A DNA stretch of 64,000 nucleotides from Diacronema lutheri (taxonomy: Eukaryota > Haptophyta > Pavlovophyceae > Pavlovales > Pavlovaceae), in contig JAGTXO010000016.1 in the NCBI GenBank assembly GCA_019448385.1, positions 620,001 through 684,000 on the forward strand, written 5' to 3'. How positions within the stretch are numbered: position 1 is the first letter of the stretch; each line of letters starts with the position of its first letter. The notes under the pieces are model-generated. The model searched no databases. It was not told the DNA's origin and worked only from the letters and a program-made list of their open reading frames with translations. The translations under genes and the position numbers were made by a program. This document shows positions 1-11,787 of this stretch, one piece after another.

Positions 1-1
1 G

Positions 2-461
2 GACCGGCGGCGCGGCCTCGACGCCGCGCTCGCCGGCCTCGAGTCCGCCGAACGCGTCGAGCTGCTCGCCGACGCGCTCGCGCGCGCGCCCGAGCATGAG
101 CGGCTGCGTGCCGTCGGCCTGTGCGTGCGCCGCGCGCGCGCGGCCGACGCGCTCGCGCTCGCGCACGAGGTGCACCGGCGGCTGGGCGGGACGGGCGAGC
201 GCAACGCGGCGCGCGCGCTCGAGGCGCTCGCCTTCATCGCTCGCGGCGCCGACGGCGAAGCGGTGACGCTCGCGTTGCGCGCGATCTACCGCGGCCTCGC
301 GCCGCCGAGCGCGCGCGTGCGCGCGCTGCGCGCGCTGCTCGGCGACGGCGGGCAGGCGGTGACGAGCGAGGCGGAGGCGAGCTGGATCCGCGCGTCCTTC
401 GGCCCGAGCGCGCGCGCGCGCGCCGGCGGCGGCGGCGACGGCGGCGACGACGGCGACGGCG

Positions 462-515
<54 letters not shown>

Positions 516-2590
516 GCGGCGGCGGTGGTGTGCAGGCGCGCGACGGCCGCGGCGACGCGCGCGGCGCGGCCGACGGGGCCGGCGCGGTCGCGCGGTGGAC
601 GGATCGCGATGTCGCGCTTGTCCACGATGGCTGCCGCGAAGGCAAGTCGCTCGCCTCACCGCTTGCTGATGCGGCCAGCGCCGCCATTGCTGATGCGGCC
701 AGCGCCGCCATTGCTGATGCGGCCAGCGCCGCCATCGCTGATGCGGCGGCGGCCGCGGTCATCGAGCCTCTGCCGCCCGTCAACGCGCACGGCGACGGCG
801 CGTTTGCGCCGTGGCACGTGCCGCCTGCGTGGCGCGAGCGGCTGGGCGAGGAGGTGGCTGGCGCGCCGTTCTACTCGGAGGAGCTCTTCAACCACACCTT
901 CGCCGCGATGGTCGCGCAGCGCGTCGCCGACGCGCACGCCGCCGCCGCCGCCGCCGCCGCTGGCGGCGCGCGCGCGCCGGCGGACGGCGACGGCGCCGAT
1001 GCGGCGGCCGGCGCGCCGCAGCCGATGCCTCAGCCGATGCCTCAGCCGATGCCGCAGCCGATGCCGCAGCCGATGCCGCAGCCGATGGTGAGCGGCTGGC
1101 TGCTCGGCTTTTTCTACAAACATATCGGCGCGCGCTCGGCCGCGCGGCGCCACCTCGCCGGCTGGCTGCGCGCTGCGCGCGACCTGGCGCCCGCCTCTAC
1201 GCGCGCCGCGCTCGTCGCTGAGTGGTGCGCGGCGGGCGCGCACGGCGGTCCTCCCCGCCCGCCGCCGCCGCTCGCGCGCGACGCGCCGCCGAGCGTCGGC
1301 GCGCGCGTGGCGCGCCGCTCGGCGCGCGCGCAGCGCGCGTGCGCGCCCGTCGCGTCGGCCGCGTCGGCGCCCGTCGCGCCGGCCGTGCCCGCGTGCGCGT
1401 TCGACGCCGAGGCCAACGGCGGCGCCGGCGCCGGCGCGGCGGCTGCCGGCGGTGGCGGCCATCGTGTTTTAGCCGGCGCGCGTTCGCCGCTCGACGTGCC
1501 GTCGACCGGTGACGCATCGTCACTGCCGTCACTGCCGCCGTTCCTACCCGAACAAGCGCAGTCGCCCGCGCCCGCCAGCGCGTCCGCGCCGCTCTCGCCC
1601 GCGCCCTCGGCCCCGTCGGCGGCGGCCGACGATCAGGCCCCGTCGGCGTGCGCCCCGCTCGCGGACGGCGCCGGCGTCGCGTTCGCGTTCGAGATGGACA
1701 GGGTGCTCACGTTCGTCGTGGCGCGGCTCTGGCGCTCCGCCGCCGACGCGCGCGCGGACCTCGCTCGCCCGACCGATGCCGCGCCGTGCCTCGTGGCCCT
1801 CGCGCCGACCGCGCCAGCGCCGGTCGACAGCGCGCGCACGCCTCGCGGCGCCATCGCTGACGCGCTTGCCGCCGCGGCAGGCGCCAACGTGCTCAGCAGA
1901 CAGCGGGCCAAGGAGCTGCAGACCGCGCTGCACGCGCTGCGTGCCGCCGACCTCACCGCAGAGGCGCGCGCCGACGCGCAGCCGCCTGCCGACGGCGCGC
2001 GGCGCGCGCCGGCCGCCGCGCCCCCCCGCGCGCGCGGCGCGTCGACTGCGCGCGCACGGCGGCCAAGTCGCCTGCCGCCGGCGTCGTCGGCGACGGGTGC
2101 GAGCGGCGCGCCGTGCGTGCCGATCGACGAGGCGCTGCTCGAGATCGCGCGCTGCTGCCGGCACGTGGAGCGCGCCAAGGCCGGCCGGCTGCGCGCGCTC
2201 TTCTCCGCGCTCTTCGAGCCGGCGGCCGACGCGGGCGCGCCGCTCGACGGCGGTGGCGGCGGCGGTGCACGGGCGGCGATCGTTGAGTGGGAGGCGTTCG
2301 CCGCGCTGGGCGAGTGGCTGCAGCCCAGGCTGTCCGAGCTCGAGCTCCGCGCGCTCCTCGAGCGCGTCGACAGCTACCAGCGCGCGGCGCTTGGCCGCAG
2401 GACAATTGATGACGAAATCGCCGTTGACGCGTTTGTCGCCGTCGCGCGCGCGCGGGGCCTCGCGGTGCGCGCGGGAGCTGTGCTGCCCGATGGGCCGAGC
2501 GCGGCGGGCGCGGCGACTGGTGCGGCGCGAGCTCCATTCAACGAGGGCGGAGCGAGCGTGCGGAGGTCGTCGTGCACTTCCGGCTGTTGA
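2..2590 (+). CDS. unknown low-complexity protein, 5' partial
   Basis: The reading frame is open from the left edge and ends at TGA 2588-2590, so at least 862 residues are present and upstream sequence lies outside the window. I do not recognise the family. The first 130 or so residues are Ala/Leu/Arg-rich and look helical. They are followed by a Gly/Asp tract (about 425-530), three ADAASAAI units (659-742), six PMPQ units (1018-1085) and a long Ser/Pro/Ala-rich, probably disordered, stretch. The last 150 residues look ordered again. Their spacing of hydrophobic positions (VEWEAFAAL, then VDAFVAVA) resembles a degenerate EF-hand pair without calcium ligands, but this is inference. The gene converges on the katanin-like gene with only 23 bp between the two stops. 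Confidence 0.6.
659..742 (+). repeat. 24-bp coding tandem repeat
   Basis: Three near-perfect 24-bp copies starting GCTGATGCGGCC encode ADAASAAI units inside the first gene. A second array of six 12-bp units encoding PMPQ lies at about 1018-1085. Both keep the reading frame. Confidence 0.8.
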
Positions 2591-2613
2591 AAACACCGAG
2601 TGGAAAGCACCGG

Positions 2614-5656
<3,043 letters not shown>

Positions 5657-5838
5657 GAGAGGGAGCGGATTGCGGAGCCACACCGTTCCGTGCGCGCCGC
5701 CGCCTGCCACGTCGGCAGGTGCGCTCGACGGCGGACTGACGACCCTGACTGACACCGGCGGACTGACGACGCTCGCACACTCAAAAACGCGAGCACCTTG
5801 TCCTCCGCCTGCCGCGTGCTGGAAACGGCGCGGCCGCG

Positions 5839-7876
5839 ATGGAGGGCAAGGCGCGCGGTGGGACGGCGAGCTTCCCGCTCGCGACGGGCCTCAACGCGGC
5901 GCGCCAGACGGCGCGGCGTTACTTGCTCAAGCAGATATCTGTCACGATCGACTGGATGCCGTGGCTGCACGCGCGCTGCCGGAGCGGCCCGCTCACCGCC
6001 TTCTTCCGCGCGGCGACGTTCTGCGGCGAGGAGGAGTTCTACTTTGTGGCGGTGCCGCTGTACATGTGGTTCTTCGACGCGGGGAACGGCATCGCCCTCG
6101 TCCTCCTCTTCGCCTTCAACCTCTACTTGGGCAACTGGCTCAAGAACTCGTTCCGGCTGCCGCGTCCGCCGTTGCAGATGCGCGCAGACTGGCCTGACCT
6201 GGCGCGCGCCGCCGCGAGCGCGAGCGCGGCGGTGGGCGCGTCGTCGGTCTGCGCAGCCGCGCCTGCCGCCGCGGCGTGCGCGCCGGCCCTCGACGCGCCG
6301 TTGCGGCCGGCGCGCGCGGACGGCGTTTGTGGCTGCGACGAGGCCGGCGCGCCGGCGGCCGCCGGCTGCGCGGCCAAGCTGGGCGAGGGCGCGGTGGGCG
6401 CGCCCGCGTCGTGCGCGCGCGCGTGCGACAACGCCGCCGATCTCGGCCACGAGCTACTCATCGCGCGCACGGGCGCGAAGGACGCAGACTTCGGGTGGCC
6501 GTCGACGCACGCGATGAACGCCGTGGCCCTCCCGTTCTACCTGCTGCGTTGCGCGTTCCCTATCGCGGTCTGGGAGTACGCCGAGCCGGCGCGGATGTGG
6601 TTCTTCGGGCTGTGCGCGGCGGCGTGGGCCCTCTCCGTCTCCGTCTCGCGCGTCTACCTGGGCGTGCACTCGCCCGCGGACGTGCAGGGCGGCATGATGC
6701 TCGGCGCCATCGTGCTGCGACTGTGGTTGTCCCTACACCGGCCGCTCACCGCGTGGGTTGTCGGCGGCTTTGGCGCGGAGGCGGGCGGCTGGTGCGCGGG
6801 CGCGCCGTCCGCGCCGCCGTCGCACCACGGGCCGCGCTCGTTCCAATGGCCGTTGTGGCCAACAGGGCTGACGGCGGTGTCGGCGGACTGGACGGCGGAC
6901 GCGTCGGCGGCGTCGGCGCCGCTCGTGCCGGGCTCGCCGACCGAGCTGCCGTGGGCGAACGGCGCGGCGCGCGCGATCGACACGGACCTTCTTCTTTCCT
7001 TGACCGTCCTCGCCGCCATGCTGATTGTCGCGCACCCAGTCGTTGCGCCGCGCACGGCGAGTTTCGTCGAGTCCGTGATGGTTGTCGGATTCGCCTACGG
7101 ATTCGTCGTCGGCGCGCACGTGACGGGCGGCAACGCCGCCGCGCCGCTCACCGCCGCGCACGCCTCGTTGACCAACGTGCTGCTGTGCGTGCTCGTCGGC
7201 GGCGCGATGATTGCCGTGGCGAAGGTCGCGTCGAAGGAGGCGGCCGGGTGGGCGCTGCGCGCCGCGCCGCGCGCCGCGCCGCTCGCCGCGCGCCATCAGC
7301 AGCGCACACACCGCGCGTTCCCGCCTCGCGCCGCCATGTGCCGCGCTGTGCCGCGATCCGCTCAGCCCCCGCCCCTCGCCGCGCGCGCGCTGCTGGTGGC
7401 TGATGGCCCGCCCTCGACAGTGCACTGCTGCGGTGGGCACCGACCCGGCGACTTGTGTACGCGCTGCTCACCGTCCTGCCGCTCACGGTGCTGCTTCGCG
7501 GCCTCTCGCTCGTCGACGTGCCAACCAACTTTGTGAGGCGCAGCGTTGCGTTGCGCCGGGCGGCGCCGGGCCTGGGCAGCACGCGCGCGGCACGCGCGCC
7601 CAGCGTGAGCGCGCAAACGCCGCGATCGCCGATCGCCGCCTGGCGCGCGCCGCGTGCTCGCAGGGCGTACTGTTCGTCGCCATGTGCTGCGCGGTCTATG
7701 TGCTCGATATGGGCGAGGGCTCGAGCGGGCGCGACGAGCACGGCGCGAGCAGTACGGGCGTCTTTGGCGGCGAAACCGTTGAAACTGTCATCGCAAAATT
7801 TTCCAACTACGCGAGCTGCGGGCTGACGCTGACGCTGGCCGTGCCCCTCGTCTTCCAGCTGCTCGGCCTGCGATGA
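5839..7876 (+). CDS. sphingosine-1-phosphate phosphatase-like PAP2 protein
   Basis: Multi-pass PAP2-superfamily phosphatase; exons 5839..7247, 7421..7532 and 7664..7876 give 577 residues. All three catalytic motifs are present: KNSFRLPRP (KX6RP, near residue 104), WPSTHAMNA (C2, near 220, with PSTH as in long-chain-base phosphatases) and SRVYLGVHSPAD (SRX5HX3D, near 270). The PSTH form, the short loop between motifs 2 and 3 and the C-terminal membrane segments point to dephosphorylation of sphingoid-base phosphates at the ER. An Ala/Cys-rich insertion of about 80 residues separates motifs 1 and 2. Both introns are GT-AG. The second splits after VDVPTNF and resumes at GVLFVAMCC, continuing a transmembrane helix in phase. 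The start is the first ATG of the frame. Confidence 0.85.
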
Positions 7877-7965
7877 GGCGTCGAGACGAGCGCACTCGCG
7901 CGCCGGCGTTGTGGCCAGCGTCTCATCCCCAGGCTGGCCACGCACGTGTCTGATGAAAATGGCTC

Positions 7966-8012
7966 TGGGCGACTCGCGACTCAGCGACTCGCGACTCGCG
8001 ACTCGCCACTTG
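7966..8012. repeat. GACTCGC direct repeats upstream of the Coq11-like gene
   Basis: Short direct repeats of GCGACTCGCGACTC-type units followed by TTGACTCATCA lie within the 182-bp gap between the PAP2 and Coq11-like genes, about 50-90 bp before the start codon. Similar GACTCA/TGACTG-rich words recur in other intergenic gaps (8890-8935, 42190-42290), so they may be promoter elements. This is inference. Confidence 0.4.
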
Positions 8013-8058
8013 ACTCATCAGACTTGGTCCGTGGACGGCGGCCGAAGTCGCGAGAAGC

Positions 8059-8841
8059 ATGAGCCGCCGCGCGCTCGTCGTGTTCGGCGGGAACGGCTTC
8101 GTGGGGAGCGCGGTGTGCGCGGCGGCGGTGGCTCGCAACGTGCCCGTCGTGGCCGTCTCGCGCTCGGGTACCCGCCCGCCGCAGCTGTCGGGCGGCGACG
8201 GCTGCTGGAGCGAGCGCGTGCGCTGGGTGAAGGGCGACGCGCTCGACGCGTCGACGTACGAGGCGCTGCTGGGCGAGGCGGCGGCGGTGGTGGTGTCGGT
8301 CGGCACACCACCCCTCCCGTTCGTCAATCGCGCCTTCCAGCGCAAGATGAACGGCGAGACGAACGCAGCCATCGTGCGTGCGGCGGGCAGAGCGGGCGTC
8401 GAGCGCGTCGTGCTCGTCAACGCAGCCATGCCGGCGTGGCTGCTCGCGGTGGCGCCGGGGTACGCGGAGGGAAAGCGCGACGCGGCGGTGGCTGCCGCCG
8501 CGTTTGCTGCCGATCGCTCCGCCGTCAGCTCCGCCGCGCACGCCGCCGTTCTCGAACCGTCGGTGGTCTACGGCACGCGCTACACCGTCGCGCCGTGGGG
8601 AGGGACGGTGCCCGTGCCGCTCGGCGTGGTGCTCGGCCCGGCGAGCTGGGCGCTGCGCTCGCTCAGCGGCCTCACGCGCGCTCTCCGTCGCGCCGCGCCC
8701 TACGCCTTCGACGGCGTGCTCTTTCCGCCCGTGCCGGTTGGCGCGGTGGCGCGCGGCGCGGTGCACCACGCGCTCGACGCGCAGCCGGCAGGCGGCAAGG
8801 TGGTGACGGAGGGGCCGGAGGAGCTGCTGCGGTACGCGTGA
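8059..8841 (+). CDS. Coq11-like NAD(P)-binding reductase (atypical SDR)
   Basis: A single-exon, 260-residue Rossmann protein. The N-terminus VVFGGNGFVGS (residues 7-17) is the nucleotide-binding loop in the form typical of the yeast Coq11/YLR290c and plant plastoglobule relatives, followed by VVAVSRSGTRPP at the end of beta-2. The motif VERVVLVNAAMP replaces the usual serine strand, and a YAEGKRDAA segment places Tyr and Lys as in extended SDRs. Relatives act in ubiquinone biosynthesis at the mitochondrion or sit in plastids; which applies here is not visible because no clear targeting peptide precedes the fold. The ATG at 8059 starts immediately before the first beta strand, as in the family. 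Confidence 0.8.
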   Translation: MSRRALVVFGGNGFVGSAVCAAAVARNVPVVAVSRSGTRPPQLSGGDGCWSERVRWVKGDALDASTYEALLGEAAAVVVSVGTPPLPFVNRAFQRKMNGETNAAIVRAAGRAGVERVVLVNAAMPAWLLAVAPGYAEGKRDAAVAAAAFAADRSAVSSAAHAAVLEPSVVYGTRYTVAPWGGTVPVPLGVVLGPASWALRSLSGLTRALRRAAPYAFDGVLFPPVPVGAVARGAVHHALDAQPAGGKVVTEGPEELLRYA

Positions 8842-9087
8842 GTTGCGCGCGCGCGGCCGTCGCGCGAGCGCCGGTCAACGGCCAGCGCCCGGCAGTCATG
8901 CAGTCAATCACTCGCGGAGTCAATCACTCACTGACTGCCGACCGGCGCCCCTTCCGTGCGGCTGGTGTGATCATGTGCGTGAGTGTGCCACACTGTCTCA
9001 GTGCTGTCACTTCGACACCCAGCTCCAAGGGAAAAAGTTGAAAAACGAAGCACGCACAGGTGCGCTGGGCCGGGCGTGGCGGAGGGC

Positions 9088-11075
9088 ATGATGGCCGGGC
9101 TGGAGGACGAGCGGCCGATGTTTTGCGACCGCTTCACCGACGTGGATGCGCTGTACAAGGTCGGGCGTAAGCTCGGCGTTGGAAACTTCGCCAAGGTCGT
9201 GCAGGCGAGCTGCAACTACGCGATGCCGCAGCACGGCCTGAAGGCTGGCGCGCAGGTCGCCGTCAAGGTCGTCAAGAAGCCGAGCCGCGTCTCCGTGGAC
9301 AAGGTGGAGATGCTGCAGGCGGAGATCGACGTGCTGCGCAAGATTGAGCATCGCAATCTCGTCCGCCTCTACGAGGTGCACGAGACCGCGGCGAAGCTCT
9401 ACCTCGTCATGGAGCTCTGCACTGGCGGTGCGCGCCGCCGCGCCGCGCGGCCGCACGTGCGCGCGTGCGCGCACGTGCGCGCGTGCGCGCACCGTGCGGC
9501 ACGGGCGTGGCTTCTCAGCGCCGCCGCGCACGCGCGCGCACGCCCGCAGGCGAGCTCTTCGACAAGATCGTGACGCTTGGCAAGTACACGGAGGAAGACG
9601 CGCGCTACTTTGCGTTCAAACTCCTGAACGCGGTTTTGTACCTGCACGACCAGAACATTTGCCACCGCGACCTCAAGCCGGAGAACATCCTGCTCTCGAG
9701 CCCGCGGCCTGACGCCGAGCTCAAGATCACCGACTTTGGCCTCTCGCGCATCACGCGCGGCGCGAGCGATGGCGGCGAGGGCGGCTTTTTGCACACGCGC
9801 TGCGGCACGCCTGGGTACGCGGCGCCTGAGGTGCTCGTCTCGGAGCGCGAGACGGGCGAGGGCGGGCGCAACTATGGGCTCGCGTGCGACATGTGGGCCG
9901 TCGGCACGATCGTGTACATCTTGCTCTGCGCCTCGCCGCCATTCCACGGCCGCACGGACGCGGAAATGAACTCGAAGATCAAGCGCGGCGAGTTCTCCTT
10001 CCCCGAGAAGTACTGGCGGCACATCTCGAGCTCCGCCAAGGACTTCATCACGGCGCTGCTCACGGTCGATCCGACGCGCCGCCTCACCGCGACGGAGGCG
10101 CTGCAGCACGACTGGATCACCGCGATCGGCGTGCACACGTCCGACCTGTTCGCGCCGGCGGTGAGCGCCGCCAGGAGCACCGTCGACCTCGGCGGCGCGG
10201 CCGGCGGCGCGGCCGGCGGCGGCGGGGGCGGCGGCGGTGGCGCGGACAAGGGCGCGCTCGGCTTTCGCGGCCGGCTTGGCAACCTCAACCGCGAGCGCCG
10301 TGCCGCGCCCAACCGCGAGCTGCAGGCGTTGCTCGACTTGCCGCAGGACGAGGAGGTGAGCGCGCGCGCGAGGCGGACGGCGCGGTCCGGTCCGGTCCGG
10401 TCCGGTGCTGTCCGGTCCGGTCCGGTCCGGTCTCGGTGTGGTGCGGTGCGGCGCAGCGCGGCTTGGCGCGGGAACGCGGGCGTTGGCGCATAGATTGGCT
10501 GGCGGCGGCGAGGGCTGGCCCATTCGCCCTCTTCGCCCTTTTCGCCCGATCGATGGGTGCGTTCCGGGGTCGAAGCCGCACCGCGCGGCGCGGCGCGGCG
10601 CGCAGGGCCTCCACCGCCTCCTCTCCCGCTCGTGCGCGCGCGCGCGGCGTGTGTGCAGGAGCTCGACCGGTTCCGATGCACGCACCAGGAGACGCATGGC
10701 GATTTGCTGATTACGCAGACGAACGTTGCTTTCCTCGCGCGGCATGGCCGTCGCTCGTTCGTACTGCCCGCGCGAGACATTGTCCGTTTGCACACGAAAC
10801 GGTATATGGCGTGGAACAACCAGACGGACAACTCGCTGGAGATCGTGCTGAGCACGGGCAAGAGCGAGCAGTTCGACGGCTTCTGGGAGCGCGACGAGTG
10901 CCTCAACCTCGTCCTCGCCGCCGGCCGCTATTGCGGCGTGCAGATTGCGGTCGACCGGGCCGCGTCGGAGGCCGCGCCACCAGGTCACGCTACGGCGCAG
11001 GCGCCGTTTGGCGCGCAGGCGCCGCTGCCGCCGCTGCCGCCGCTGCCGCCGCCGCCGCCGCCGCCCAGATATTGA
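9088..11075 (+). CDS. CaMK-type Ser/Thr kinase with C-terminal GRAM-like domain
   Basis: Exons 9088..9427, 9550..10355 and 10659..11075 (GT-AG introns) give 520 residues. The kinase domain has the glycine loop GVGNFAKV (residues 30-37), VAVKVV, catalytic HRDLKPEN (near 152), DFGLSR (near 174), a CGTPGYAAPE activation segment and CDMWAVGTIVYILL, typical of the CAMK group. A Gly-rich linker (about 320-335) leads to exon 3. Residues 385-465 (LLITQTNVAFLARHG, then LEIVLSTGKSEQFDG) resemble a GRAM/PH-like lipid-binding module. The tail is PLPPLPPLPPPPPPP. No calmodulin-binding helix or EF-hands are evident. Splice phases (1, then 0) join without loss of conserved residues. The first in-frame ATG was used. 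The stop lies 5 bp before a foldback element. Confidence 0.85.
10386..10432 (+). repeat. CCGGT pentanucleotide array in kinase intron 2
   Basis: Tandem CCGGT units with one interruption sit near the donor of the 303-bp intron. The first intron of the same gene (9428-9549) instead carries an alternating CGTGCGCGCA palindrome flanked by GCCGCAC and GTGCGGC. Confidence 0.75.
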
Positions 11076-11080
11076 GACTG

Positions 11081-11704
11081 TGTTGGGATAAAGTAGCAGA
11101 CTATACGAGTCAGCTACTCCGACGTCGGGGTAGCTGACTCGTATAGTCTGCTACTTTATCCCAACATAACCCGAGTTCGATCTGGGAAGTTTGTGACGGA
11201 GTTGGCTCTCTCCGCTCGGGCACAGCATGACAGCATGTCACCCGAGACGCCCGAGCTACCTAGCACTCGGCACGTTCGTCACCGCCAGGTACTGTGTGCA
11301 CCAGTCACCTGCGCGGCCACGCGTCCCACACTGAACGTGTGGGACGCCATGCTTTCCTATCTCCCGGGAAAGCACCGGTCCCGCCCCGCCGGACTGATCC
11401 CAAAGACATGCGTGTCCCAAGATTCGAACTCGCGCCATGTCCCACACGTTCAGTGTGGGACGCGTGGCCGCGCAGGTGACTGGTGCACACAGTACCTGGC
11501 GGTGACGAACGTGCCGAGTGCTAGGTAGCTTGGGCGTCTCGGGTGACATGCTGTCATGCTGTGCCCGAGCGGAGAGAGCCAACTCCGTCACAAACTTCCC
11601 AGATCGAACTCGGGTTATGTTGGGATAAAGTAGCAGACTATACGAGTCAGCTACTCCCGACGTCGGAGTAGCTGACTCGTATAGTCTGCTACTTTATCCC
11701 AACA
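11081..11704. mobile_element. foldback (hairpin) element, MITE-like
   Basis: A 624-bp unit that is almost one continuous inverted repeat: left arm 11081-11345, right arm 11439-11704, and a 93-bp unpaired centre (11346-11438). The arms are nearly identical. Each end is also a self-contained hairpin of 86-87 bp (11081-11166 and 11618-11704), beginning TGTTGGGATAAAGTAGC and ending with its complement. The inner arm tips (CCCACACTGAACGTGTGGG) are again palindromic. Base composition is clearly less G+C-rich than its neighbours. The only open frames are the same arm read from both sides, so no transposase is encoded and movement would depend on one elsewhere. I see no target-site duplication. A tRNA box-B-like word (GAGTTCGAATC) lies in the centre on the minus strand and similar words lie in both arms. 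Confidence 0.9.
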
Positions 11705-11737
11705 GGGACAGCGGGGTCAGCACCAGCTGCGGGGGAA

Positions 11738-11778
11738 TACTAACGGCGCTTACGTCAGGACTCGCTTTTTAATTACAG
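11738..11778 (+). promoter_or_regulatory. possible 3' end of a 5'-UTR intron (branch site and acceptor)
   Basis: TACTAAC at 11738-11744 matches the strict branch-point consensus and is followed after about 30 nt by CTTTTTAATTACAG ending at 11778, ten bases before the MFS start codon. If this is a 5'-UTR intron, the foldback element might lie inside it. The donor is not identifiable from sequence alone. Confidence 0.35.
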
Positions 11779-11787
11779 CGGGTCAGC

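Noticed and set aside
8869-8952. Inverted words GCGCCGGTC / GACCGGCGC around TGACTG repeats upstream of the kinase
   Set aside because: Arms of only nine bases in G+C-rich DNA; possible promoter structure, but not distinguishable from chance.
11417-11437. tRNA gene in the foldback centre
   Set aside because: Only a box-B-like word is present; there is no A box, anticodon arm or paired acceptor stem.
11193-11591. Two open frames in the foldback element with nearly identical N-terminal protein sequence
   Set aside because: They are the same arm read from opposite strands. There is no start context, domain or transposase motif.
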